From the NCBI GenBank assembly GCA_016931455.1, contig JAFGES010000121.1, forward strand, positions 1-36,859: a DNA stretch of 36,859 bases, in the 5' to 3' direction. Below the pieces are notes generated by a model. The model saw only the letters and a program-made list of their open reading frames with translations, was not told where the DNA came from and searched no databases. Origin of the DNA: Desulfobacterales bacterium. Lineage in GTDB: Bacteria; Desulfobacterota; Desulfobacteria; Desulfobacterales; JAHDSC01. Both the position numbers and the translations under genes were made by a program. This document shows positions 28,136 through 36,859 of the stretch, piece by piece; the first letter of the stretch is position 1; each line of letters starts with the position of its first letter.

Positions 28136-30541
28136 ATGAAACAAATTAGAATTCTACTTGGCGTAGTTTTTACAATGCTCTTCCTGTCGGTTAACATAGT
28201 TGAGGGTGAGGATGTACTCTATAAAACTCACGGAATGAATTTTAGTCCTTACATCGATGCTGGTGAAGATCCCGAGAAAGGAGGTACGCAAATTACTGAT
28301 CAGGAGCTGGAAGAAAGGCTGAATATTGTTGTTCCTTTTACAAAATGGATTCGGACATATGGGTGCAATGATGATCTGAAAGAAGCAGGTCAATTTTCCC
28401 ACGCCAAAGGTCTCTCGGCGGCTGTTGGAGCCTGGCTGAGCACTGATTTAACAGAGAATCAGAATCAGATTGACTGTCTTGTTGAAGCTGCGAAAGCCGG
28501 TCATGTGGATCTGGCTGTTATCGGGTGTGAAGTTTTGCTCAGGGGTGATCTAACTGAAGAACAGCTCATATCTTACATCAGACAAGTAAAAAACAGACTG
28601 GCTGAAGATCCCACTGTAGACATCCCGGTAACAACGGCCGATGTATATGGAGTTCTTCTCGCCCACCCTGCATTATTTTCCGAAGTGGATATTGTCTTTG
28701 TGAATTATTATCCTTATTGGGAGGGCTGTAAAATAGACTTAGCCATTGCTCATTTGCATAGATGGCATAATCAGATGACAAATGCAGTGGGCGGCAAAGA
28801 AGTGATCGTTTCAGAAACAGGCTGGCCAAGCTGCGGAGAGCAGATCGGTGAAGCAGTGCCTTCCCCGGAGAATGCCGGCTTCTATTTTCTGAATTTTGTA
28901 TCCTGGGCGCGTGCGAATTCGGTGAAATACTTCTATTTTGAGGCCTTAGATGAAAAATGGAAGACAAAACACGAAGGTCCCCAGGGCGCATGCTGGGGCA
29001 TTTGGGACAAAGATGGGAATTTGAAGCCGGGTATGCAGGATGTATTCGATAATAAGACAATGGGTGATAATTGGAGTAATCCTATTCCTGAAACTCCCGT
29101 CATCGATTTTCGGGCCCTCCCTGAACGAATAACGACGAATATCTCAACCTTTATCGTCGCCGGTTGGACAGATCCCAATAACGAAGTTAGACTCAATAAT
29201 ATTCCACTGCCACCTGGGACTATGGACAAAAAAGGAAATTTTGCGCTCCCTGTACCGCTTGATGAAGGTGATAATCTTTTAAACTTGGAGATTGAATCGG
29301 TGGACGGAGAATTTTTAGAAACCATTGGTAAAATCGTCTACTTTAACCAAGATCTCTCCACACGTGATAAAAGGCTCTTATACGTGAATGCGGTTTATGG
29401 GGGTGACGGCGTGCCTTCCCTGCCCGGAACGATTGTCATTGACTTGGATGGAAATACCCTCCTTGGTTTGATCAAAGACCAATATGCCGTTAATATTGCA
29501 CCGGATGGCAGCACTCTCTACATGAGTGACAAAACGGCAATGAGCACCGCTACGCATCGAGAACTGAGGTCTTTGCCTTTTTCCCAGGATATTCCCTATA
29601 ACGGCGTTATCGTTTCTCCCGATGGCTCTTATCTCTATTCTCGAAACCAGAGGCTTGATGTATCGTCAAATACCCTTTTGGAAAATTTGCCGGTAAATAT
29701 TCTGACAGGCAGTTCCTTTTCCGGAGCACCGATCCCGGGGGGTCCCTTCATTTCTGAGAACGGGAATAAAATATACTGCCGAAACAACATCATGATGATC
29801 GATACACTCGAGAATACAGCGGTTAATTTAGGTATCAGCGGGTATTTTATGAGTGATATTGCTCTCACACCGGACGGTAAAAAAATTCTTGTTATAGAGT
29901 ACAGTGATGCCGATGGCAGGGTCGACATGTATGATGCCGGTACCTACAAGTTGATAGTAACGCTGTCCGGTTTGGGTGACTTTGCGGGTGAAATGGTTTT
30001 TTCAAAAAATGGAAAAATGGCGGTTGTAGGTAGTGCTGGTAATCCTGCTTCGGCCACCAACGGTCGGATTACCGTTATAGACATTGAAAAGATGCAAAAG
30101 GTTTCACAAATCAATGTTCCTCTCGCTGATAATCTTACAACATCAGGGAATAATGAATTTTTCGTTTCTTCCGGAGAGAATGATTTATTTAGACGGTTGG
30201 GTATCGATGTTTATGTTTTGGAATCATCGGGAAATTTAAAAAGAATAAAGAGTTTCTTTTTAGGGATCAACGGTTTTATACCGTCCACCGGAGAGCCAAA
30301 GAACGATCAGATTCGGCGAATATTGTTCAAGCCTTCTGCCGGCCCGTCCGTCTGTGAAGGAGATTTTGACGGGGACAGCGATGTGGACGACTCGGACCTT
30401 GCGGTTTTTGCAGCGGATTTTGGCAGGACGGATTGTGAAACCGGAGATATCTGTGAAGGCAACTTTGATGGCGATAACGATGCAGACGGATCAGATTTAA
30501 CGATATTTGCGGCCGATTTTGGGCGTACGGATTGTCCGTAG
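28136..30541 (+). CDS. Exported GH17 beta-1,3-glucanase-like protein with beta-propeller and dockerin, 801 aa
   Basis: A signal peptide covers about residues 1-25. Residues 30-305 form a GH17-type TIM barrel: HGMNFSPYID opens it, E132 in DLAVIGCEVLLRG is the expected acid/base, VFVNYYPYW (188-196) follows, and E227 in VIVSETGWPS is the nucleophile, with the YFEALDEKWK strand after. It should act on beta-1,3-glucans outside the cell. Residues about 320-395 look Ig-like. Residues about 395-735 form a YVTN-like beta-propeller (GTIVIDLDGN, IALTPDGKKILVIEY). Residues 740-801 are two dockerin-type calcium loops (GDFDGDSDVDDSDLAVFAAD and GNFDGDNDADGSDLTIFAAD). The start has GAGG 5 bases upstream. 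It probably forms a unit with the preceding gene. Confidence 0.85.
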   Translation: MKQIRILLGVVFTMLFLSVNIVEGEDVLYKTHGMNFSPYIDAGEDPEKGGTQITDQELEERLNIVVPFTKWIRTYGCNDDLKEAGQFSHAKGLSAAVGAWLSTDLTENQNQIDCLVEAAKAGHVDLAVIGCEVLLRGDLTEEQLISYIRQVKNRLAEDPTVDIPVTTADVYGVLLAHPALFSEVDIVFVNYYPYWEGCKIDLAIAHLHRWHNQMTNAVGGKEVIVSETGWPSCGEQIGEAVPSPENAGFYFLNFVSWARANSVKYFYFEALDEKWKTKHEGPQGACWGIWDKDGNLKPGMQDVFDNKTMGDNWSNPIPETPVIDFRALPERITTNISTFIVAGWTDPNNEVRLNNIPLPPGTMDKKGNFALPVPLDEGDNLLNLEIESVDGEFLETIGKIVYFNQDLSTRDKRLLYVNAVYGGDGVPSLPGTIVIDLDGNTLLGLIKDQYAVNIAPDGSTLYMSDKTAMSTATHRELRSLPFSQDIPYNGVIVSPDGSYLYSRNQRLDVSSNTLLENLPVNILTGSSFSGAPIPGGPFISENGNKIYCRNNIMMIDTLENTAVNLGISGYFMSDIALTPDGKKILVIEYSDADGRVDMYDAGTYKLIVTLSGLGDFAGEMVFSKNGKMAVVGSAGNPASATNGRITVIDIEKMQKVSQINVPLADNLTTSGNNEFFVSSGENDLFRRLGIDVYVLESSGNLKRIKSFFLGINGFIPSTGEPKNDQIRRILFKPSAGPSVCEGDFDGDSDVDDSDLAVFAADFGRTDCETGDICEGNFDGDNDADGSDLTIFAADFGRTDCP

Positions 30542-30578
30542 ATGGACAAAAAACAACTTTTTTTTAAAGGCTGATATT

Positions 30579-30683
30579 ATGTTGGGTTTCGCTGTGCTCA
30601 ACCCAACCTACGATGTGTAAGCTATGGACATTTTTAATTGTGGGCACTTGGTAGGTTGGGTTGAATGCAATGAAACCCAACAT
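30579..30683. repeat. Two REP hairpins in opposite orientation (BIME-like)
   Basis: One REP lies on the minus strand (30579-30612; inner pairs GC-ACA-GC) and one on the plus strand (30651-30683; inner pairs AT-GCA-AT). Both have the GTAG foot, 8-bp stem GTTGGGTT/AACCCAAC and tandem GA seen at 17590. They fall between the GH17 gene and the glycine-rich gene and could also end the first transcript. Confidence 0.85.
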
Positions 30684-30773
30684 GCGAACTATTATCAGTT
30701 GTAGATGAAATTATACGGCACGCAGAGGATAGGTGCGCGCGCAAAAGAACATAGAAGCAGAGGAGAATTTGAA

Positions 30774-32039
30774 ATGAATATAAGGAGTTTTCCACGCCAA
30801 AAACAAACCCAATTTTTATTTCTGCTCAGCCTGCTGATCCTGCTTTTGGGGGTGCTGCCGGTGCATGCGGCCATAACGGTTCCCGGCGCCGATGGTTCCG
30901 ACGGTGTGCTGCACATCACCGAAAACACCGTCATTGCTCTGTCTGAAGCTGCAGACGGCGATTGGGATACCGACAATACCGCAAACGCAGGAAAAGGTAT
31001 TTATGACCCGGAAAAATGGGCAGTGGTATTTAAGTACTCCAGTGTCACCGTGGATGAAGGGGCAATGCTATCCTTTTCCAACCATCCCTCCAGAGCTCCG
31101 GTGGTCTGGCTAGTCAGCGGCGATGTAACCATTAACGGTACGGTGAGTCTGAATGGGCAGAGTTACCAGTCTGCACCGGCAAATTCGGAACCCGGTCCCG
31201 GCGGATTCAGAGGCGGCAGCGGCACCTATACCATAGACGTGACCGGAGGAGCCGGATTTGGACCTGGCGGTGGTGGACGCCAATATGGTGGAAGCTATGG
31301 AACAGAAGGGGACGGAGGTCCGTCACGATATGGAAATCAATCTCTGATACCTTTGGTTGGGGGATCAGGGGGTGGGGGGAATGCCACTTACTCTGCAGGT
31401 GGTGGTGCCGGCGGCGGAGCGATCTTGATCGCATGTCAAAACACGCTTGCAGTGAACGGTCTACTTCGTTCCAATGGCGGTTCAGGAGCTTCTAATCTAA
31501 TTCACGGTGGCGGCAGTGGCGGAGGTATCCGGTTGATCGCCGATACCCTTACGGGTAGCGGAACCCTCAATGCGCTAGCCGGCGGTGGTAGTAGATCTGG
31601 TGGATTAGGTCGAATACGAATAGAGCGGGTCACCAATGATAATACACTAGTGGTGATCCCGGACCCCAGCCTCGTGAATTTGGCGACAGAAACGACCGCG
31701 GTGTTGTGGCCCCCCGCTGATGCGCCGTCGGTAAAAATCGTTTCCATTGGTAGTGAAAACAGCCCTGATGATCCGCGGGCTTCATTCGGGACATTTGGCG
31801 CGGACATCGTGTTGCCCGAGCCCGAGGTTTCCACCACCCAAGTGGTGATTGAAACGACCAACGTGGAAGAGGCATCAATTGTCGAGGTGAGGGTGACACC
31901 CCGATTCAACGCCAGCTATACCACCGTAAACGCTACGGTCGACACCATTAGCACCAACCCGCTTGTCATACGGTGGACCGCGGATATTCCCGTTGCCATC
32001 GGTTATTCTGCGGTGCAGGTAAAGGTCGTTCGCCCTTAA
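30774..32039 (+). CDS. Exported glycine-rich protein, 421 aa
   Basis: The start at 30774 has AGGAG 8 bases upstream and opens a clear signal peptide (MNIRSFPRQKQTQF, then a Leu-rich core, cleavage near VHA). A frame extending back to 30705 lacks a site. The mature protein begins AITVPGADGSDGVLHITEN. A beta-rich part with VVWLVSGDVTINGTVSLNGQ follows. A Gly-rich region with repeated GGG runs (GFGPGGGGRQYGG, YSAGGGAGGGAILIA, HGGGSGGGIRLIADTL) alternates with short strands, as in right-handed beta-helix or adhesin-type surface proteins. The last 130 residues lack Gly repeats and look Ig-like. The function is unknown; a cell-surface structural role is plausible. Confidence 0.75.
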   Translation: MNIRSFPRQKQTQFLFLLSLLILLLGVLPVHAAITVPGADGSDGVLHITENTVIALSEAADGDWDTDNTANAGKGIYDPEKWAVVFKYSSVTVDEGAMLSFSNHPSRAPVVWLVSGDVTINGTVSLNGQSYQSAPANSEPGPGGFRGGSGTYTIDVTGGAGFGPGGGGRQYGGSYGTEGDGGPSRYGNQSLIPLVGGSGGGGNATYSAGGGAGGGAILIACQNTLAVNGLLRSNGGSGASNLIHGGGSGGGIRLIADTLTGSGTLNALAGGGSRSGGLGRIRIERVTNDNTLVVIPDPSLVNLATETTAVLWPPADAPSVKIVSIGSENSPDDPRASFGTFGADIVLPEPEVSTTQVVIETTNVEEASIVEVRVTPRFNASYTTVNATVDTISTNPLVIRWTADIPVAIGYSAVQVKVVRP

Positions 32040-32096
32040 TACCCTCCATACGGCCTCTGTAGAAGATAGTGTATTTGAAAAGGGTGGAAAGGGGCA

Positions 32097-32129
32097 GCCT
32101 TATTGTATTACGCCGTGAACCAATAAGGC
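32097..32129 (+). other. 9-bp inverted repeat between exported genes
   Basis: GCCTTATTG (32097-32105) pairs with CAATAAGGC (32121-32129) across 15 bases. There is no T-run, so its role as terminator is doubtful. It lies 58 bases after the glycine-rich gene and 39 before the next start. Confidence 0.4.
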
Positions 32130-32168
32130 ATCCAAAAATATGATCTTTAAGACGAGAGAGCCATACCC

Positions 32169-35100
32169 ATGCGTCAGTATCTAATCATTGCATATATCAC
32201 CTCTTTGATCTGCTTAGGGCTATTGACGCCCGCACTTGGGGACATGGGACCGGTGTTTATAAAAGAGGTCATGTCCCGTGAAGTGTCGATTCAGGTAGGC
32301 GGGATCCAACCATCCGGCATCAAGGAAGTCTTTTCCCGCGAAGCGTCAATATTCATCAACAACGGCCCTGTAGATGCTTTCACTCAGGGAATTTCCCGGG
32401 AGCTAAGTATCGTTGTCACATCGATCCCTCCGCCGCATCAAATTACCGTACTCCAGGTGAGTCTATCTCCGACTGGAGACCGTGCTACGCTGGATTGGAG
32501 CGCCTATAACCAGTGGGCCGAAATGGACATTGTCCGTTTCGATATTTACTACACCGCTGAAGCTCCCTTTGACACCGTTCCAGCAGCAGGCTTGCAAATG
32601 ATCAGTGTACCTGGCGGAAGTACCTCGGCAACCATCGGAAACCTGCCTGAGTTCACCGATCACTATTTCGCTGTTGTTGCCGTCGACGCGCTGGGAAACT
32701 TTAATCCAGCCGTTACCTACGCTGCCGGCTACGTGTTTTCACCGGAAGTCGTCTCTCGCGAGGTTTCGCTCTTTGTTGAAAACGGATCCTACGAACAGCC
32801 GTACGCCCAATCGATTTCGCGGGAAGTATCGATATTAATAGATGTGACCCCACCTGTACCCCCCACCAACTTTTCGGCAACAGCAACGTCTACAGATGTT
32901 CGTCTGAACTGGACGCATTCGATTTCGCCGGACATCGATGCCTATCGGATTTACTGGGACAACGGGTCCGGGGTGATAAATTACAGCTCACCCTACGCGA
33001 CGGTATATTATCCGGAGAGCAGCTTTAACGCAAGCTTTTACTCGGAAGGAACCTATAAGTTCGGGATTCGGGCCGTAGACCAGGCCGGCAATGAAGAGCC
33101 GAACACCGACGTGGTGGTGACGTTTACTGTTACCGGTTTTAATCTGACGGTGAGTGTTGAGTACTCATCTTATGATCGAGGACAAAATGTCCCCATTAGC
33201 GGGACGGTCAAGTCTCAAACCGACAGCCCAATCGTAAATGTCCTTGTGGTCCTTGATGTTGAAAGAAATGGATACCGCCGTTCCTATCAAGCCTACACCA
33301 ATGCCGGCGGGCAGTTTAGTTATATTTTTCAGCCCCTTTCCAATGAGGCCGGCAGCTACACGGTTAGGGCCAATGTGTTACATGAAGGCTTGGAAAAAAA
33401 TGCAACCACCGGCTTTAACATTTTGGGTCTAATGGTTCAGCCCTTGACTTTTAACCTTTCCATGTCCATGAATTCCTCCAGGACAATTGACCTCACACTT
33501 AAGAATATAGGAAATACAGACCTGACCGATATTCAGATGGAGATTGTGGATCAAAATGCTCAGGATCCGTTAACCGGAAATATCATCGGCACTTGTCTGC
33601 TTGCCGGGCTTAACCCCGGTGCATCGGTAATTATTCCGGTTATGATTCATTCGGACCCCGGAAATCCACCCACTACCACGTCGATTCTCACATTCACCGC
33701 AAACTCTGCCGAAGGGTCCGTTGAAAGCGCAAATATTCGCGTGGACCTACATGAGGCAAAAGCCGCGCCGACCATATCTCCGGATCCGCTGATGATCGGA
33801 TTGAGCCCCCTGGATCAGATGACTAAAACAGTAACCCTAAAAAACGAAGGGTTTGCATCCATGGAAAATACCGTGGTTAGCATCGCCAACCCTGCCGTTT
33901 ATAACTGGATCTCGATTATCAACGGACAGATAGGTGTTATTGACCCTTCGGAAAGCAAAGATTTCCAGATCTTTCTTGATCCTCCCGATGATATTCAGTA
34001 CGGCATTTACGATATCCAATTGAACCTGCAATACAATGGTGAAATAATACCGATCATCCTTTCCGTGGCCATAACCTCAGCCACTGAAGGAAGTGTAGCA
34101 TTCCAGGTGTACGATGACAGAGCCAAAGCTGTAGCGGATGCCGAGGTCAACCTGATCAGCAAAGTGTTTCATGTCTACCAGACTCCTGACGGCAAAAAGG
34201 AGTATAATGACATTATTACCGCGAGAACCGATGCCGACGGCTATGTTCTTTTTGAAAGTGTGCCCACCGGCCAATATCGATACCTCATTAATGCACAAGA
34301 GCATGATCCCGGCAAAGGAGAGCTTACCGTGGAACCTGGAACCAACCAGTCTATTGAGGTGATCCTGGTGACCAATCTGGTCGGCATAGATTTTTCAGTT
34401 GTTGAAACCACTATAGAGGATGAATATAATGTAACGCTGCAAATCACTTACACTACGGATTTAATCAAACCCACCCTTTACGCCGAACCCTCATCGATAA
34501 ACCTGTCATTTTACCCGGATGAAATCTATGAAGGAACACTGACGATCACCAATACCAGTAACCACGCGCCGGTACGCGATATTCTCTTTGATGCGACGCA
34601 ACTCGACCTTGTGGATCAGGAGGTGGAGTTGGTATTTGAAAATGGAACCAAAACCTTCACGGTTGCTGAAATCGGCCCAAAAGAAAGTGTACAGGTAGCT
34701 TTTCATGCCTCCATTCCGGATGGGCCAAATGCCAGGCTTAACAGCAGGTATATGGGAAATATCCTGGTGTCCGGTAATTATACCTTTACATTGGAAGGTA
34801 AAGCCTATGAGAGCATCACCAAAACTCCTGTCCCGGTCTATTTCTGGAAACCTCAGGAGCTGAAGCTGCCTTATCTGTCTTTTGTCAACGATGAAACAGA
34901 CGGCAACCTGAACGACCTCGAGTACCGCGGGACAAGCTACAGACTCACCGTGCAGAGCAATCGAAACGAAACCTTTACATTTGACAAAGTCCCCGAAACC
35001 AATACGGATCTGAAAGCGGTGAGTCACATTATAGGTGGCTTGGATTCGCATCATATCATCAATCAGAATGAGGCCTTCTGGACGGCGGACTTTAACAGCA

Positions 35101-36859
35101 CCACACCGTTTAAGCTCAGAGGAGATTCAACGACCTTTGATATCATCGGTCTCCAAGAGGCCTTGGAAGCCAAGCTGGTAAGTGATCGAAGTGCTTTTCT
35201 CAGTTCTTCCCATTATATTGGATTTTTCGGACAGTGGGCGGACAGAGCCTATCAGGATGCTTATCTTGTGCCCATTTCCATTACCACAATCAAAGATACG
35301 GGCTATTATGGTGATTTCCCGCCTCCTGGAGGAGGCAGGGGGGGCGGCTACCCACCACCTCCTTCTCTAAACGAACATGGCGAAGTGAAAATCGAGATAG
35401 ACCAGAAGATTACGATGGAGCGGCAGGCCTTTAACGCCACCTTGAATTTGGCACCAAACGTTGATGAATTAGAAAACGTTACGGTGAATCTTAATATTCA
35501 AGATACCGGCGGAGCCGATGCCAGTTCGCTTTTCTTTGTGATCGTCACCCGCAAATCGGGAATTTCAACACTGGATGGAACCGCCGGTCTTAGCGATGCT
35601 GCCGAGATCTGTTGGCAGATCATTCCAAGCAGTGAGGCGGGAGGGGATTTGCCCGAAGGTCTGGATTATGAAATTTCCGCAACCATCGGCTATATATATG
35701 ACAGCGAATCTTTCAGCTATGAGGTTGCACCGGAAACCGTCAGGGTCCAGCCCATGCCTAAACTCATTGTGGATTATTATCTTCCCTTTGTCGTTATGGC
35801 GGATAAACCCGGCAAAATAAAAGTACACATTACCAATACAGGTGCCGGGCCTGCTAATAAACTGTTGATCTCTTCGGCACAGCCGAGGATTGTCGAAAAC
35901 TTCAATAACCTTCCCATCGACTTTGTGATCAACGGATCATCCTGCACGGCTGATGAAAGCGGCTATCAGGATGCAGTGTTGGGCATCGATTTTGGAGATT
36001 TGCAGCCGGCAGGTCAAGCCGAGGGATACTGGCTCCTTACCACCAACAGGGATGGGTTTTATATTGAATTTAATGCGGCATTTAGCCACAAAAGCTATCT
36101 CGGCATTCAATTGGATCCATTAATTCAGGAGGTGAACACGCACTTCGTGCCGGCTATCGGCGGCCGGATTACTCAGGGGGGACTCTGTTCATCCGAGGGA
36201 TATAGTGTTGAAGTTCGACAAGACCAAGAACTCAAGGGAAAAGATATCGTCAATGCCTCCGGAGCTTATTTTATTTCGGATCTTGAGGCCGGTGATTACC
36301 TTTGGGTGGTAAAAGATGCAAGCGGGACAACTCTGACGAGCAGAGACATTACGGTTGTAAAAGGCCAGCCGACAGCAACTATCAACGAAGATATTTTTTA
36401 TGATACCGAGCCGGACGGTTTGCGTGATTGCTGGGAGCAGAATTGGTTCAAAAATCTGGACCAGGGACCGGATGATGATTATGACAATGACGGTCTCACC
36501 AATAAACAGGAACATGACCTGCTTCCAAACGCGACCGATCCCACAAAGGCCGATTCTGACGGGGATACGTATAGTGACGGAGATGAGGTGGCGGCCGGTA
36601 CTGATCCTTTGAACAGGTTCTCATATCCCATTCACTTGAAAAAAGGTTATAACCTGATTTCTATTCCTGAAGATGTGTCAGACCTGCCGGATCTCAAAGA
36701 CTGGCTGCCGATCATAGGAGACAGCAGTGAAATAGAAAAAGTAATGGGGTACAATCCTCAAACGGGAAAATATATCACCCTATTTCCTGAATCTTCGGAA
36801 AATCCTCAATATGTTTTGCAAGGCGGAGAGGGGCTTATTGTGTATGCAAAACAGGATAA
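32169..36859 (+). CDS. Very large exported FN3/SREVS-repeat protein (partial, runs off window end)
   Basis: The frame is open for 1563 codons without a stop and continues past the last base, so it is 3'-truncated by the window. A signal peptide ends near PALG (residue 24). Five SRE[VLA]S motifs start at residues 36, 56, 76, 196 and 217; the first three are exactly 20 apart. Fibronectin type III-like domains follow (LDWSAYNQWAEMDIVRFDIY; RLNWTHSISPDIDAYRIYW with GIRAVDQAGNEEPN). The middle is a series of Ig/CARDB-like beta domains and a carboxypeptidase-regulatory-like stretch (RTDADGYVLFESVPTGQYRY). Near the end are Asp-rich TSP3-like repeats (DADSDGDTYSDGDE-type; seen as DSDGDTYSDGDEVAAGTDP) and one GYNLISIP domain copy with EIEKVMGYNPQTG. 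It is probably cell-surface or secreted. Confidence 0.85.
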   Translation, partial: MRQYLIIAYITSLICLGLLTPALGDMGPVFIKEVMSREVSIQVGGIQPSGIKEVFSREASIFINNGPVDAFTQGISRELSIVVTSIPPPHQITVLQVSLSPTGDRATLDWSAYNQWAEMDIVRFDIYYTAEAPFDTVPAAGLQMISVPGGSTSATIGNLPEFTDHYFAVVAVDALGNFNPAVTYAAGYVFSPEVVSREVSLFVENGSYEQPYAQSISREVSILIDVTPPVPPTNFSATATSTDVRLNWTHSISPDIDAYRIYWDNGSGVINYSSPYATVYYPESSFNASFYSEGTYKFGIRAVDQAGNEEPNTDVVVTFTVTGFNLTVSVEYSSYDRGQNVPISGTVKSQTDSPIVNVLVVLDVERNGYRRSYQAYTNAGGQFSYIFQPLSNEAGSYTVRANVLHEGLEKNATTGFNILGLMVQPLTFNLSMSMNSSRTIDLTLKNIGNTDLTDIQMEIVDQNAQDPLTGNIIGTCLLAGLNPGASVIIPVMIHSDPGNPPTTTSILTFTANSAEGSVESANIRVDLHEAKAAPTISPDPLMIGLSPLDQMTKTVTLKNEGFASMENTVVSIANPAVYNWISIINGQIGVIDPSESKDFQIFLDPPDDIQYGIYDIQLNLQYNGEIIPIILSVAITSATEGSVAFQVYDDRAKAVADAEVNLISKVFHVYQTPDGKKEYNDIITARTDADGYVLFESVPTGQYRYLINAQEHDPGKGELTVEPGTNQSIEVILVTNLVGIDFSVVETTIEDEYNVTLQITYTTDLIKPTLYAEPSSINLSFYPDEIYEGTLTITNTSNHAPVRDILFDATQLDLVDQEVELVFENGTKTFTVAEIGPKESVQVAFHASIPDGPNARLNSRYMGNILVSGNYTFTLEGKAYESITKTPVPVYFWKPQELKLPYLSFVNDETDGNLNDLEYRGTSYRLTVQSNRNETFTFDKVPETNTDLKAVSHIIGGLDSHHIINQNEAFWTADFNSTTPFKLRGDSTTFDIIGLQEALEAKLVSDRSAFLSSSHYIGFFGQWADRAYQDAYLVPISITTIKDTGYYGDFPPPGGGRGGGYPPPPSLNEHGEVKIEIDQKITMERQAFNATLNLAPNVDELENVTVNLNIQDTGGADASSLFFVIVTRKSGISTLDGTAGLSDAAEICWQIIPSSEAGGDLPEGLDYEISATIGYIYDSESFSYEVAPETVRVQPMPKLIVDYYLPFVVMADKPGKIKVHITNTGAGPANKLLISSAQPRIVENFNNLPIDFVINGSSCTADESGYQDAVLGIDFGDLQPAGQAEGYWLLTTNRDGFYIEFNAAFSHKSYLGIQLDPLIQEVNTHFVPAIGGRITQGGLCSSEGYSVEVRQDQELKGKDIVNASGAYFISDLEAGDYLWVVKDASGTTLTSRDITVVKGQPTATINEDIFYDTEPDGLRDCWEQNWFKNLDQGPDDDYDNDGLTNKQEHDLLPNATDPTKADSDGDTYSDGDEVAAGTDPLNRFSYPIHLKKGYNLISIPEDVSDLPDLKDWLPIIGDSSEIEKVMGYNPQTGKYITLFPESSENPQYVLQGGEGLIVYAKQD

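Noticed and set aside
30705-30773. N-terminal extension of the glycine-rich protein to 30705
   Set aside because: It would put 23 charged residues before a clear signal peptide, starts just past a REP and lacks a ribosome binding site; the ATG at 30774 has AGGAG at good spacing.

Overview
The window looks like chromosome from a moderately AT-rich Gram-negative anaerobe, most likely a Desulfobacterota/Desulfobacterales-type organism. This is inference. It rests on the mix of a PII protein, an NADP-type glutamate dehydrogenase, a KaiC-like/PPDK_N fusion, REP/RAYT repeats, a dockerin-bearing exported enzyme and very large exported proteins. No rRNA, tRNA, CRISPR array, integrase or intact insertion sequence was seen.

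Layout. (1) 1-433: the end of an unknown gene, then glnB (PII). (2) 638-2908: a small unknown gene, a Tat-exported zinc-ribbon protein, a structured non-coding region bounded by 15-nt perfect inverted repeats, and a reverse transcriptase with the retron-specific NAxxH and [V/I]TG motifs. Together the last two form a convincing, apparently intact retron whose type I cannot assign. (3) 2977-8038: a four-gene same-strand block, all with signal peptides (phosphorylase-like protein, TPR protein, triple Ig-like protein, unknown protein). (4) 8079-14124, minus strand: KaiC-like/PPDK_N protein, gdhA and pyrG, a core-metabolism block. (5) 14451-14883: a broken toxin-antitoxin pair (antitoxin and PIN toxin both frameshifted) next to a 27-nt repeat that recurs at 25396. 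(6) 14914-24989, minus strand: an exported cyclase-fold/TSP3 protein, a decayed RAYT transposase with REP hairpins, and a 1931-residue exported protein with two transglutaminase-fold domains, overlapped by a small membrane-anchored partner gene. (7) 25579-26115: a cytoplasmic TPR-like protein with a clear terminator. (8) 26697-36859, plus strand: an exported cohesin-like/TSP3 protein, a GH17 beta-glucanase-like protein with beta-propeller and dockerin, a glycine-rich exported protein, and a very large FN3/SREVS-repeat protein that runs off the window end.

How the parts relate. glnB and gdhA are nitrogen-metabolism genes. The right-hand two thirds is a surface/secretome region. Three of its large proteins end in the same architecture: Asp-rich TSP3-like calcium repeats followed by one or two copies of an about 80-residue domain beginning G-[FIY]-N-[IL]-[VI]. 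REP hairpins with a conserved GTAG foot, tandem GA and covarying inner pairs sit at 17.6, 18.2, 18.4 and 30.6 kb around a dead RAYT gene. The points most worth follow-up are the retron and its Tat/zinc-ribbon neighbour, the dual transglutaminase-fold protein with its coupled partner, the cohesin-like/dockerin neighbours, and the shared GxN[IL] domain.
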